Counted from the stretch's first letter, positions 44,242 through 53,693 are shown. The stretch is DNA of 64,000 bases from Homoserinimonas sp. (GCA_023957835.1 JAMLGP010000001.1:799575-863574); one strand, 5' to 3'. Program-made: numbers and translations. Notes: generated by a model not told the origin, from the letters alone.

Positions 44242-45642
44242 TCAGTGACGCTGGTTGAGCCGCCACAGCAGATTTGCTTCAGTTTGAATAGCTCTGCGGA
44301 ATACGCCGAGGTGAAGTGACTCGTTCGGACTGTGCGCCCTTGTGTCCGGGTCTTCAACTCCGGTAACGAGCACCTGGGCGTCCGGGAAAGCTTCGACGAG
44401 GTCGGAGATGAAGGGAATTGAGCCGCCGACTCCGGTCTCCACCGGTTCCTGGCCCCATCCGGCCAGCATGGCCGCCTTGCATTCTGCAATTGCCCATCCG
44501 GATCGGTCGACGAGGAACGGCTCCCCCATATCCGCCTCTGTTATCGCGATTTGAGCTCCAAAGGGTCTGTTTTCATTCAAGTGAGCTTCGATCGCCTTGA
44601 ATGCGTCTTCCGCCTTCTGTCCCGGTGCAATCCTCGCGCTAACCCGTACCGAAACCTCCGGAATCAGGGTGTTGGATGCGTTTGCGACAGTCGGCGCGTC
44701 AATTCCCGTAACCGTGATCGACGGCTGGTACCACAGCCGGCTGGGGACGGTTCCGGTGCCGATTGAGGAAACTCCGTCGAGAATCGCCGCGTCCTGGCGC
44801 AGCCGCTCTTCATCAAACTCAGGGGTCTGCCCCGTAGTGGAAGTGAGGCCCTTAACTGCAACGCCGCCGTTGTCATCGTGCAGAGTTGAAAGCAACTTGA
44901 TCATTGCGAGCATGGCATCCGGCACCGCTCCACCGAACATCCCGGAGTGCGAAGCGTGTCCGAGGGTTCGAACCGAAAGGCGGAAGGTTACGTTGCCCCT
45001 TAGGGAAACGGTGATTGCCGGAATTTCTGTACTCCAGTTGTCCGAGTCCGCGACAACCATGACGTCAGAGGCCAACTCCTGCCGATGCTTTTCGATGAAG
45101 CCGCGGAAAGAGCGAGAGCCAAATTCCTCTTCCCCTTCGATGAAGAGCACGATTCCAAGGTCGAGGTCTTCTCCGAGCAGCTTCGAAATCGCCCTCAGCG
45201 AGGCGATGTGCGTCATTACTCCGGCTTTATCGTCTGCTGCACCGCGGCCGTAGAGCCGCTCGCCTCGAACCACGGGCTCAAAGGGGGCAGATTCCCACTC
45301 TTCATCCTTGCCGGGCGGCTGTACGTCGTGGTGGGCATACAGGAGCACGGTCGGTCGACCGTTTTTTGCAGCCCTGACACCAAGCACCGCCGGCTGCCCA
45401 AGTTCTTCGGTGCCGGCAATCGCTGCTCTGGAGATTTGGATTGAGTCAAAGATCCCGAGTTCTCTGGCGAATTCCGCTACAGCTTCCGCACTCGACTGGA
45501 CGTGGGCAGGATCAAAGGCCGCCCAGGATACAGAAGGGATGCGAACGAGCGATCCGAGATCAGAAATCGCTTTAGGCAGGCCCTGAGCTACGAGCTCTTC
45601 GAGGGCTGCTGCGCTGGATGCCGGAACTTCAACTGGGGTCAT
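44242..45642 (-). CDS. M20-family dipeptidase
   Basis: A 466-residue zinc dipeptidase of the CNDP-like M20 group. Metal motifs are LLYAHHDVQPPGKDEEW, GRGAADDKAGVMTH and FIEGEEEFGSRSF; ETGVGGSIPF and DPDTRAHSPNES carry the last ligands. The ATG at 45642 is 7 bases after TAAGAT, so the transcript is probably leaderless. It is divergent from the DUF3043 gene with only 41 bp between the starts. erpA follows after 34 bp. Confidence 0.92.
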   Translation of the reverse strand: MTPVEVPASSAAALEELVAQGLPKAISDLGSLVRIPSVSWAAFDPAHVQSSAEAVAEFARELGIFDSIQISRAAIAGTEELGQPAVLGVRAAKNGRPTVLLYAHHDVQPPGKDEEWESAPFEPVVRGERLYGRGAADDKAGVMTHIASLRAISKLLGEDLDLGIVLFIEGEEEFGSRSFRGFIEKHRQELASDVMVVADSDNWSTEIPAITVSLRGNVTFRLSVRTLGHASHSGMFGGAVPDAMLAMIKLLSTLHDDNGGVAVKGLTSTTGQTPEFDEERLRQDAAILDGVSSIGTGTVPSRLWYQPSITVTGIDAPTVANASNTLIPEVSVRVSARIAPGQKAEDAFKAIEAHLNENRPFGAQIAITEADMGEPFLVDRSGWAIAECKAAMLAGWGQEPVETGVGGSIPFISDLVEAFPDAQVLVTGVEDPDTRAHSPNESLHLGVFRRAIQTEANLLWRLNQRH

Positions 45643-45649
45643 GACGGTA

Positions 45650-45655
45650 ATCTTA
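45650..45655 (-). promoter_or_regulatory. -10 element of leaderless dipeptidase promoter
   Basis: TAAGAT (TANNNT) ends 7 bases before the ATG at 45642, reading leftwards. Confidence 0.55.
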
Positions 45656-45683
45656 ATCGAACCGAAAAGAGTAGAGGATTCAC

Positions 45684-46250
45684 GTGGCAAAACAGCCCAG
45701 GCCCAGTTCAGAGTCGACTGAAGACGAACCCGCAACTGTTGGAAAAGGCAAGCCAACCCCCACCAGAAAAGAGCGCGAGGCTGCAAACCAGCGACCGCTG
45801 GTCAGCAATGACCGCAAGAACGCCTCGAAGGAAGCCAGGGCGAAGATGGCTCAGGCCAGGGAGCGCGCAAGGGCGGGGATGGCGGCCGGTGAGGAAAAGT
45901 ACCTCACCGCTCGCGACAAGGGGCCGCAGCGCAAGTGGATTCGGGACTACGTCGACGCGAGGTTCAGCGTCGGTGAAGTACTCATTCCAGTCATGTTCCT
46001 GGTAATTCTGCTTACCTTCTTCGACGAGAGAGTGCAACTGCTTGGAATAGCAATTCTGTGGACGTTCTTCCTTGCCGCCATCATCGACGGAGTGATTCTC
46101 GGAATGCTGGTTACCAGGAAACTGACCGCAAAGTACGGTGCGGAGCACCTTCAGCGCGGAAACCGCTGGTACGCGGCAATGCGAGGAATGCAGTTGAGGG
46201 TAATGAGATTGCCAAAACCGCAGGTAAAAAGGGGACAATACCCGAGTTAG
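45684..46250 (+). CDS. DUF3043 membrane protein
   Basis: A 188-residue actinobacterial protein of unknown function. The first 90 residues are charged and Lys/Arg-rich (PTRKEREAANQRPLV, KMAQARERARAGMAAGEEKY), followed by RDKGPQRKWIRDYVDARFSVGE, diagnostic of DUF3043, then two membrane helices and a basic tail. The GTG start has AGAGGA upstream. Its stop interlocks with that of the convergent pyrD (TTAG). Confidence 0.9.
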   Translation: MAKQPRPSSESTEDEPATVGKGKPTPTRKEREAANQRPLVSNDRKNASKEARAKMAQARERARAGMAAGEEKYLTARDKGPQRKWIRDYVDARFSVGEVLIPVMFLVILLTFFDERVQLLGIAILWTFFLAAIIDGVILGMLVTRKLTAKYGAEHLQRGNRWYAAMRGMQLRVMRLPKPQVKRGQYPS

Positions 46251-47266
46251 GCCCGAACTGCGCGGTTCAACTGCCGCGCCCAGAGAGGCCCTCGATAGAT
46301 GAATCCGGTGTAGCCCTGCACCAGGTCGGCTCCCGCTTCCAATCGTGCAGTGACATCCGCGGCTGATTCCACTCCGCCCACGGAGATAATGCAGCAATCG
46401 GAGCCGAGTGCCTTTCGAAGGAGTCTGAGCACCTCGACGGACCTGGGAGCCAGGGGCGCCCCTGAAAGGCCCCCCTCCCCTGCCTTGAGAATCAACTCCT
46501 CCTCTGAGCGCAGACCAGACCTTGAAATGGTCGTATTCGTCGCTATGACTCCAGCGAGCCCTAGTTCCGTAACCAGCTTCGCAATGCCGGCCAATTCATC
46601 GTTCTCAAGATCCGGCGCAAGCTTTACCAGTACCGGGCATTCCCCGGCGACCGCAAGAATAGCTGAGAGCAATGGTCGAAGTTTTGAAGCCTCCTGCAGG
46701 CCGCGCAATCCCGGGGTGTTGGGCGAGCTAACGTTTACGACGAGATAGTCGGCCACCGGAGCAAGCAAAGTCGCGCTCTGTTCATAGTCTGCGACCGCCT
46801 CCTCGACCGGAGTCGCTCTCGACTTGCCGATATTTGCTCCTACCACGAGATCCTTGCGAAGCTCCCTGAAACGTGCGATGGCCCTTGCCGCAGCTTCGGC
46901 GCCGTGATTGTTGAACCCCATCCGATTTATCAGCGCCCGATCAGCAACCAGCCGAAACAATCGCGGCCTTGGGTTTCCCGGCTGAGCCAATGCGGTCACA
47001 GTTCCGACTTCCACGTGCCCGAATCCCAGCGCCCAAAGTCCTCTGAGCCCCTTCGCATCCTTGTCGAATCCCGCAGCGAGGCCAAACCTGGAACTGAACT
47101 TGAGGCCCATTAGTTCAACCGGGCCATTCGCTTTGGGCCGGGTAAATGAATGAACCGCACTTCGGATTCCGGGAAGGCCGAGAATGCGAATCAGCAGGAA
47201 TGCGAGGCCGTGGGCGAACTCGGCATCGAGGCGAGTGAGAAAAGTCTTGAAAATGAACTTGTACAT
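46247..47266 (-). CDS. pyrD: Quinone-dependent dihydroorotate dehydrogenase PyrD (class 2)
   Basis: A 339-residue FMN enzyme of pyrimidine synthesis linked to the quinone pool. The N-terminal amphipathic extension (MYKFIFKTFLTRLDAEFAHG) and the catalytic serine in VVNVSSPNTPGLRGLQ mark class 2. FMN-binding segments include AAGFDKDAKG, GFGHVEVGTVT and the C-terminal GADLVQGYTGFIYRGP. nrdR lies 44 bp upstream on the same strand. Confidence 0.96.
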   Translation of the reverse strand: MYKFIFKTFLTRLDAEFAHGLAFLLIRILGLPGIRSAVHSFTRPKANGPVELMGLKFSSRFGLAAGFDKDAKGLRGLWALGFGHVEVGTVTALAQPGNPRPRLFRLVADRALINRMGFNNHGAEAAARAIARFRELRKDLVVGANIGKSRATPVEEAVADYEQSATLLAPVADYLVVNVSSPNTPGLRGLQEASKLRPLLSAILAVAGECPVLVKLAPDLENDELAGIAKLVTELGLAGVIATNTTISRSGLRSEEELILKAGEGGLSGAPLAPRSVEVLRLLRKALGSDCCIISVGGVESAADVTARLEAGADLVQGYTGFIYRGPLWARQLNRAVRA

Positions 47267-47310
47267 TCCGCCCGATAGCCTAATCGGTCACAGGAAGAGT
47301 CCCTGCTGAG

Positions 47311-47778
47311 CTACCGATCTATCGGATCTGCGGAATGCTCGACCCGCAGCAGAGCGATCGCGGTCTCAAAGTCCTCCAGAGATTCAAAGCCCTGATAGAC
47401 GCTTGCAAATCTCAGGTAAGCAACCTCGTCGAGCTCCCGCAGCTCCGGCAGAATCGTCAGGCCAATCTCATTCGCGTCGATTTGAGAAGCACCGGTTGCC
47501 CGGATGGTTTCTTCAACCCGAGCCGCGAGAGCCGACAAATCGGTATCGGTAACCGGTCTGCCCTGGCAGGCCTTTCTGACACCGGCAACTATCTTCTCCC
47601 GGCTGAATGGCTGCACTACCCCGCTTCGCTTTACAACGTTGAGGCTCGCGGTTTCGGTAGTGCTGAACCTCTTGCCGCACTGTGGGCACTGCCTCCTGCG
47701 GCGAATCGAGAGTCCGTCATCGCTCGTTCGGGAGTCGACAACCCTCGAGTCGGGAAAACGGCAGAACGGACAGAACAT
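47311..47778 (-). CDS. nrdR: Transcriptional repressor NrdR
   Basis: A 155-residue regulator of ribonucleotide reductase genes. The N-terminal zinc ribbon [17 protein letters not shown] with [12 protein letters not shown] is complete, followed by the ATP-cone domain ([24 protein letters not shown]). It senses ATP/dATP and represses nrd operons; none of its targets are in this window. A TAACCT hexamer ends 9 bases before the ATG, so the leader is very short or absent. Confidence 0.96.
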   Translation of the reverse strand: MFCPFCRFPDSRVVDSRTSDDGLSIRRRRQCPQCGKRFSTTETASLNVVKRSGVVQPFSREKIVAGVRKACQGRPVTDTDLSALAARVEETIRATGASQIDANEIGLTILPELRELDEVAYLRFASVYQGFESLEDFETAIALLRVEHSADPIDR

Positions 47779-47787
47779 AGTGGTTCA

Positions 47788-47793
47788 AGGTTA
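47788..47793 (-). promoter_or_regulatory. -10 element of a very short-leader nrdR promoter
   Basis: TAACCT (TANNNT) ends 9 bases before the nrdR ATG, allowing a leader of at most about three bases. Confidence 0.4.
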
Positions 47794-47850
47794 CGTCACG
47801 AGGACCGGATTTTCGGCTCATTCGGCCGCTGCCGTTTCAGCGGATCGAAT

Positions 47851-50800
47851 TCAGCCGAGGCAGCCCGGACCAAGAAGGGCCTTGAGCTCGCCATAAAGAT
47901 CCGGGTTTACGTTTACCTGGAAGGGAACTTCGAACATTCTCGAGTTCTCCTCGCTAACCAGCCTCAGCTGAACATCGCTCTTGCCGGCATGCCTGATGAG
48001 CACATCGCTTAGCGCTGAAACCACCTCGGTAGTGGCTCGAATTTCCGGAACTGAAATAACCAGCGGTTCATCGCTGAAACTCTGGCCAAGCTCCGGCCTG
48101 AGCACGCTCACCGCTCTAAGTGCCGCACCCTCATCCCTCCTGTCGACCCTGCCCTTAATAGCGACGATCACGTCGTTCTCCAGCATTGGACGAAACTCCT
48201 GGAAGGTCTTGCCAAGAAAAGTGACCTGAATCTCCCCGGTGAAGTCTTCGATCTGAACTATCGCATATGGGTTTCCGGAGTTGCGGGCGACCTTGTCCTG
48301 CACCGAAGTGATTAGGCCGGCAATTGTCACCATTTCCGAGTCGGAATTGTCTTCGAGCTCCTGAATTTCAGCGATTTGGCTCGTCGCATACTTTGCAAGC
48401 TGCCGCTCAAGGCCAGCCAGAGGATGGTCTGAAACATACATGCCCAGCATTTCGCGCTCAAAGGCCAGTTTGTCCTTCTTCGTCCATTCCGGTCGATTCG
48501 GGATGCTGATCGAGGGCTCCGAGCTCTCCCAAAGGTCGTCGAAATCGAAACCAACCTGGCCCGTCGCTTCCATGCGCTTTTGAGCCGTTGCGGCATCCAC
48601 TGCTTCTTCGTGGATTTCCACGAGCGCACGGCGAGCGAATCCGAAGGAATCGAATGCCCCAGCCTTGACTAGCGACTCAACGGTGCGCTTGTTGGCGACT
48701 TGAGAGGGCACTTTCTCGAGGAAGTCGTGGAAGCCCGTGAAGTTTCCGTTCTCTGCTCTGGCACTGACTATTTGAGCAACCACAGAAGCCCCGACGTTTC
48801 GAACTGCGCCCAGTCCGAATCTGATGTCGTCTCCGATGGCAGTGAAATCACCTGATGACTCATTCACGTCGGGTGGCAGTACCTTTATCCCCATTCGCCT
48901 GCACTCGGCCAGATAAATCCCGAGCTTGTCTCTCGAATCACCAACGCTCGTAAGTAACGCAGCCATATACTCGGCCGGGTAATTCGCCTTGAGATAGGCC
49001 GTCCAATAGCTAAGCACCGCATAGGCGGCCCCGTGCGACTTATTGAAGCCGTAATCGGCGAAGGGCTCCATGATCCCCCAGAGAGCCTTCGCAGCGTCAA
49101 TGCTGAAGCCATTTCCGGACATGCCAGCAGAGAAGTTGGCGAACTCCTTATCCAGAACCTTCTTGTCCTTCTTCCCCATCGCCTTGCGCAGAGTGTCCGC
49201 CTGGCTCAGGGTGAAGCCCGCAACCCTCTGGGCTGCCGCCATCACCTGTTCCTGATAAATCACCAGACCGTAGGTTTCGGCGAGGATGTCCGATAGGGGC
49301 TCCGCGAGTTCGGGATGAATCGCGTCGACCTCTTCAAGTCCGTTCTTGCGCAGCGCGTACTTGATGTGCGAGTTCATTCCCAGCGGACCAGGCCGATAAA
49401 GGGCGATGACCGCTGTGATGTCGTTGAAGCAATCCGGTTTCAATTGCTTTAGCAGCGCCCTCAATTGAGCGCTGTCCAGCTGGAAGACTCCGAGGGTTTC
49501 TCCGCGAGAGAGCAGTTCGTAAGTCTTCTTGTCTGCGTTGAGATCCAGATTCTCAGGAACAACTTCGATGCCGCGATTCGCCTTGATTCCGCTTATGGCA
49601 TCCTGAATCACGGTCAGGTTCCGAAGGCCAAGGAAGTCCATCTTTAGCAGCCCAAGCTTCTCGCACGGAGGCTGATCAAACTGGGTAATTATTGCGCCGT
49701 CGTCTTCGCGCTTCATTATCGGGAGCACATCAATAAGGGGCTCTGCGGACATAATGACTCCGGCGGCGTGAACTCCCCACTGCCGTCTCAGGTTTTCAAT
49801 TCCAAGAGCCGTCTGAAACACTTCTGCAGCCTGCGGATCGCTCTCGACAATCGTCCTGAAATCCGCAGCTTCTTTGTACCTGCTGGCCTTCGGATCGATC
49901 AGGTCAGTCAGCGGAAGGTCCTTGCCCATGATCGGAGGGGGCACTGCCTTGGTGAGACGCTCTCCTACCGAATAGGGCATTCCGAGTACTCTTGCAGAGT
50001 CCTTTAGCGCCTGCTTCGCTTTGATGGTTCCGTAGGTGACGATCTGCGCGACTCGATCTTCGCCGTACTTCTCGGTGACATAGCGGATGACTTCCGGGCG
50101 CCTGCGGTCATCAAAGTCGATGTCGATGTCCGGCATTGAGATGCGGTCGGGGTTGAGGAAGCGTTCGAAAATCAACCCGTGATCAAGCGGATCAAGGCCG
50201 GTTATCTTTAGCGCCCAGGCAACCACCGATCCAGCCGCTGATCCGCGGCCAGGTCCCACTCGGATTCCCTGGCGCCTCGCCCAGGCGATAAAGTCTGCTA
50301 CGACCAGAAAGTAGCCCGGGAAACCCATGTTCTTAATGACCCCAACTTCATACTCGGCACGGACTCTGTGATCCTCAGGCACGCCGTTTGGGAACCGCTC
50401 TTCAAGCCCCTTCTGCACTTCCTTCTCAAACCAGGTGGCTTCTGTTTCACCTTGAGGTACCGGGAACTTAGGCATGAGATCGCGCTTTTCGAAGTTGACC
50501 TCGCAACGCTCTGCGATCAGGAGTGTGTTGCTGATTGCTTCAGGCTGTTCGCGGAAAATCTCCCGCATTTGCTCTGAAGACTTCAGGTAATATTCCTCGC
50601 CGTCGAGTTTGAAACGCTTCGGGTCGTCGAGAGTCGACCCTGACTGGATGCAAAGAAGGGCGGAGTGCGCGGTCGCGTCTTCACGATGCGTGTAATGCAG
50701 GTCATTCGTGGCAACCAGCGGCATTCCGAGCTCTTTCGCAAGCTCGATTAGTTGCGAAATCGTCCTGCGCTCGACATCAATGCCATGGTCCATGATTTCG

Positions 50801-51366
50801 CAGTAGTAGTTTTCCCTGCCAAAGATCTCCTGCATCCTCGCGGCTGCAGCTTTCGCTTCCTTGAACTGTCCGAGCCTCAGCCGCGTCTGCACCTCGCCAC
50901 CGGCGCAACCGGTAGTGGCGATGACTCCCTTCGAGTACTTCTCAAGCAAGTCGAGGTCGTGCCGCGGCTTGTAGTAGAAGCCTTCTATGGATGCAAGAGA
51001 CGACATCCGAAACAGGTTGTGGAGCCCTTCATCGTTCTCGGCGAGCAAAGTCATATGGGTATAGGCACCCCCGCCGCTTACGTCGTCCTCGCCGCCATCA
51101 GCCCACTTGACTCGAGTTTTCTCGCCCCTCGGGGTACCGGGAGTCAGATAGGCCTCGGTTCCGATGATCGGCTTGATTCCAGCCTCACGTGCGGTCGACC
51201 AGAAGTCGAATGCCCCGAACATGTTTCCATGGTCGGTAAGGGCTATGGCCGGCATTCCCTGTTCGACTGCAGCCTCGATAAGGGGTTTGACCCGAGCTGC
51301 TCCATCCAACATCGAATACTCGCTGTGCACATGAAGATGCACAAAGGAATCGGGGTTGGTGGTCAA
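47851..51366 (-). CDS. dnaE1: Replicative DNA polymerase III alpha subunit DnaE1
   Basis: A 1171-residue replicative polymerase. The N-terminal PHP exonuclease domain begins FVHLHVHSEYSMLDGAARV with LTDHGNMFG. The catalytic aspartates are in MPDIDIDFDD near residue 413, with GRGSAAGS before them. The tail has the helix-hairpin-helix, clamp-binding and OB-fold parts (VTIAGLITSVQDKVARNSGN). The start is TTG with GGAG upstream. Compared with DnaE2 in this window it has the longer C-terminal region expected of the essential enzyme. Confidence 0.97.
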   Translation of the reverse strand: MTTNPDSFVHLHVHSEYSMLDGAARVKPLIEAAVEQGMPAIALTDHGNMFGAFDFWSTAREAGIKPIIGTEAYLTPGTPRGEKTRVKWADGGEDDVSGGGAYTHMTLLAENDEGLHNLFRMSSLASIEGFYYKPRHDLDLLEKYSKGVIATTGCAGGEVQTRLRLGQFKEAKAAAARMQEIFGRENYYCEIMDHGIDVERRTISQLIELAKELGMPLVATNDLHYTHREDATAHSALLCIQSGSTLDDPKRFKLDGEEYYLKSSEQMREIFREQPEAISNTLLIAERCEVNFEKRDLMPKFPVPQGETEATWFEKEVQKGLEERFPNGVPEDHRVRAEYEVGVIKNMGFPGYFLVVADFIAWARRQGIRVGPGRGSAAGSVVAWALKITGLDPLDHGLIFERFLNPDRISMPDIDIDFDDRRRPEVIRYVTEKYGEDRVAQIVTYGTIKAKQALKDSARVLGMPYSVGERLTKAVPPPIMGKDLPLTDLIDPKASRYKEAADFRTIVESDPQAAEVFQTALGIENLRRQWGVHAAGVIMSAEPLIDVLPIMKREDDGAIITQFDQPPCEKLGLLKMDFLGLRNLTVIQDAISGIKANRGIEVVPENLDLNADKKTYELLSRGETLGVFQLDSAQLRALLKQLKPDCFNDITAVIALYRPGPLGMNSHIKYALRKNGLEEVDAIHPELAEPLSDILAETYGLVIYQEQVMAAAQRVAGFTLSQADTLRKAMGKKDKKVLDKEFANFSAGMSGNGFSIDAAKALWGIMEPFADYGFNKSHGAAYAVLSYWTAYLKANYPAEYMAALLTSVGDSRDKLGIYLAECRRMGIKVLPPDVNESSGDFTAIGDDIRFGLGAVRNVGASVVAQIVSARAENGNFTGFHDFLEKVPSQVANKRTVESLVKAGAFDSFGFARRALVEIHEEAVDAATAQKRMEATGQVGFDFDDLWESSEPSISIPNRPEWTKKDKLAFEREMLGMYVSDHPLAGLERQLAKYATSQIAEIQELEDNSDSEMVTIAGLITSVQDKVARNSGNPYAIVQIEDFTGEIQVTFLGKTFQEFRPMLENDVIVAIKGRVDRRDEGAALRAVSVLRPELGQSFSDEPLVISVPEIRATTEVVSALSDVLIRHAGKSDVQLRLVSEENSRMFEVPFQVNVNPDLYGELKALLGPGCLG

Positions 51367-51438
51367 GACTGCTCCGCTGGGTAAAGATCGTCTATCCAGC
51401 CTAGACTCCGCAGCAGAGTTCGGTTGCGCGACCTGCCG

Positions 51439-52359
51439 TCACTCTCTGCGAAGTACCTCGAGAGACCTGCTCAGGTCATCGGGATAGTTTGATTCAAAGC
51501 TCAGCCTGTCCCCGCTAAGCGGGTGCTCAAAGCCCAGCCGCATTGCGTGTAACCATTGCCTGGTTAGCTCAAGCCTGGCCGAAAGCTTTCTGTCTGCGCC
51601 ATAAAGCTCATCTCCGACACAGGGGTGATGATTGGCGGCCAGGTGCACTCTGATCTGGTGGGTTCTACCGGTTTCCAGCTCGACTTCCAGCAGAGAGGCG
51701 GACCTGAAAGCCTCAATCGTCCTGAAGTGTGTCACCGAAGGCTTTCCGTCCGCGGTAACCGCGAACTTCCATCTGGATCGGGGATGCCTGCCGATGGGCG
51801 CATCGATTGTCCCGAAAAGCGGATCAGGGTGGCCCTGAACGACCGCGCGATAGATCTTCTCCACTTCTCTGTGCTTGAAGGCGGCCTTCAGCCTCTGGTA
51901 GGCAAGATCACTCCTGGCGACAACCATGAGGCCGCTCGTTCCGACATCCAGGCGATGGACGATTCCTGAACGCTCAGCAGGGCCAAGCCCGCTGACCGAA
52001 ATACCCCTGGCGGAGAGGACTCCGAGCACGCTCGGCCCCTCCCAACCGAGAGAAGGATGTGAGGCCACCCCAGCGGGCTTGTCAATCACGACCAGGTCAT
52101 CGTCAAGGTGAACCACCGAAAGAGCGGTGATGTCCTCTGGCACGATTTCCGCTTCGGACTTTGGCTGCCAGGTCACGCTGAGCAGCGCGCCCTCGGTAAG
52201 CAATTCCGACTTTCGAAGAACCTTTCCTGCGACTTCCAGTCCTCCGGAATCAATTACCTCGGCCGAGTAAGTTCTGGAAAACCCCAGCAGTCGCGACAGG
52301 GCGACATCGGCCCGCTCCCCAGCGAGCGATGCCGGAACCTGGATGCTCCTGGACTCCAC
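51439..52359 (-). CDS. rluD: 23S rRNA pseudouridine synthase, RluD/RluA family
   Basis: A 306-residue enzyme with an N-terminal S4 RNA-binding domain (ERADVALSRLLGFSRTYSAEV, then LLTEGALLSV) and a catalytic domain with the nucleophile Asp in IVHRLDVGTSGLMVVA. GRTHQIRVHLAANHHPCVGD is the other family signature. The likely target is large-subunit rRNA. It follows lspA after 2 bp, a conserved pair in many bacteria. Confidence 0.93.
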   Translation of the reverse strand: MESRSIQVPASLAGERADVALSRLLGFSRTYSAEVIDSGGLEVAGKVLRKSELLTEGALLSVTWQPKSEAEIVPEDITALSVVHLDDDLVVIDKPAGVASHPSLGWEGPSVLGVLSARGISVSGLGPAERSGIVHRLDVGTSGLMVVARSDLAYQRLKAAFKHREVEKIYRAVVQGHPDPLFGTIDAPIGRHPRSRWKFAVTADGKPSVTHFRTIEAFRSASLLEVELETGRTHQIRVHLAANHHPCVGDELYGADRKLSARLELTRQWLHAMRLGFEHPLSGDRLSFESNYPDDLSRSLEVLRRE

Positions 52360-52361
52360 CG

Positions 52362-52907
52362 CTATCCGCGTTCGTTTGAATTCAGTTCTTCCCGGACTGA
52401 GCCCGAGGATGCCTGATTGCCTTCCAGCCGAACACCGCGAAGAGTGAGAATCAGGAAGAGCCCCATGCTCGAAACGATAAACGAGTCGGCAACATTGAAG
52501 ATTGCAGGAAAGCCCCAGACCTGGATGAAATCGACAACGTGCCCCAGCCCGAAACTTGGCTCTCGAAAAAGCCGATCAATCAGATTGCCGATGGTTCCAC
52601 CGAGGAGCATTCCGAAGAGAATTGCCCATCCAGTTGAACGAATCCGGCGTGCGTACCAGAAAATGAATCCGGTAACTCCGACTGCTATTGCCGAGAATAT
52701 CCAGGTTGAACCGCTTGCCAGAGAGAATGCGGCTCCGGAGTTCTTGACATAGTGGAACTGAAGCACTTCGCCCAGGACCTGAACCTGCTGACCCTCGACG
52801 AGATTAGAAGTGATTAAGAACTTGGTGAACTGATCGGCAGCGCAGACCACAACCGCAATGGCGAAGAGCAGAATTAAAGCGGCAGGACGTACTTTTCGAT
52901 CACTCAC
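52362..52907 (-). CDS. lspA: Lipoprotein signal peptidase LspA
   Basis: A 181-residue four-helix aspartic protease that removes signal peptides from prolipoproteins. Catalytic aspartates are visible in GNLIDRLFREP and FNVADSFIV, with VKNSGAAFSL and GHVVDFIQVW as further family segments. Predicted substrates in this window include CtaC (LAGC) and the FKBP protein (LTAC). The start is GTG without an obvious Shine-Dalgarno. Confidence 0.95.
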   Translation of the reverse strand: MSDRKVRPAALILLFAIAVVVCAADQFTKFLITSNLVEGQQVQVLGEVLQFHYVKNSGAAFSLASGSTWIFSAIAVGVTGFIFWYARRIRSTGWAILFGMLLGGTIGNLIDRLFREPSFGLGHVVDFIQVWGFPAIFNVADSFIVSSMGLFLILTLRGVRLEGNQASSGSVREELNSNERG

Positions 52908-52926
52908 CGGTGAACTGGCGGACAGT

Positions 52927-53607
52927 TCAGTTTCCGCCTACTCCTGGGAACCCAGCCTGCGGCTGCCCAGGAGCGGCCGGTTCAAAACCTGCCGCAGGTG
53001 CTGCCGATGGTGCCCCCTGACCCGAAGTCGCGTCCAGCTCCTGAAGGATTCCCTCCAGGTGTCCCTTGAGCTTTGCGCGGTACTCGCGCTCGAACTGCCG
53101 CAGATCTTCGATTCTGCGCTCGATTGCAACCTTCTCCTGTTCAAGTCTGGAAATCTCAGCACGCTGTCTTGCCTCAGCGTCATTCACAATCTTCGCTGCG
53201 GTTGCATGGCCCTCCGCGATAAGGGCGTCTCTCTTCTCGACTCCCTCGCGAACGTGCTCCTCATGGAGCCTCCTGGCCAGCTGCAGCAGGTTGTTCGTGC
53301 TGTTCGGGTCTCCCATCGGGTCTGCTGCAGCAAAGCCCTGCTGTGCGGTCGGATCCTGCACCGGTGCCTGAGACGGCGCCTGTACCGGTGCCTGAGCCGG
53401 CGCAGCGCTCGCGTTACGCTGAAGCTCGCTGACCTGTGCTTCGCTGGCAGCCAGTCGCTGTCGCAATTCGTCATTTTCCTGATTGAGGCGTCGAAGCTCG
53501 ACTACTACCTCATCCAGAAAATCATCCACTTCATCCTGGTCGTAGCCTTCCTTGAACTTCGTCGATTGGAAGCGCTTGTTGACTACGTCTTCTGGAGTCA
53601 GAGCCAT
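52927..53607 (-). CDS. divIVA: Polar growth and division protein DivIVA (Wag31)
   Basis: A 226-residue coiled-coil protein that marks the poles and septum. The N-terminal lipid-binding domain reads ALTPEDVVNKRFQSTKFKEGYDQ and DEVDDFLDEVV; two coiled coils flank a Pro/Ala/Gln-rich linker (PAQAPVQAPSQAPVQ); the end is glycine-rich. I chose the ATG at 53607, eight bases after GAAGGTG, over the GTG five codons upstream. Two inverted repeats sit in its leader region. Confidence 0.95.
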   Translation of the reverse strand: MALTPEDVVNKRFQSTKFKEGYDQDEVDDFLDEVVVELRRLNQENDELRQRLAASEAQVSELQRNASAAPAQAPVQAPSQAPVQDPTAQQGFAAADPMGDPNSTNNLLQLARRLHEEHVREGVEKRDALIAEGHATAAKIVNDAEARQRAEISRLEQEKVAIERRIEDLRQFEREYRAKLKGHLEGILQELDATSGQGAPSAAPAAGFEPAAPGQPQAGFPGVGGN

Positions 53608-53660
53608 TGGGGTCACCTTCACGTTCTGCGGGGAGGCTGTTCATCTGCCCGATTACGGTA

Positions 53661-53693
53661 GCAAATCTTTTCTTGATTTGCGTTCAAATGAAC
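53661..53693. promoter_or_regulatory. Pair of inverted repeats upstream of divIVA
   Basis: GCAAATC-TTTTCTT-GATTTGC (53661-53681, perfect 7-bp arms) is followed directly by GTTCA-AA-TGAAC (53682-53693). They lie 54 bases before the divIVA ATG, within an AT-rich gap. They may be an operator or leader structure; no matching regulator is recognised. Confidence 0.45.

Noticed and set aside
45668..45683. Possible leaderless -10 before the DUF3043 GTG
   Set aside because: No hexamer ending in T at the 6-7 base offset; AGAGGA works as an ordinary Shine-Dalgarno.
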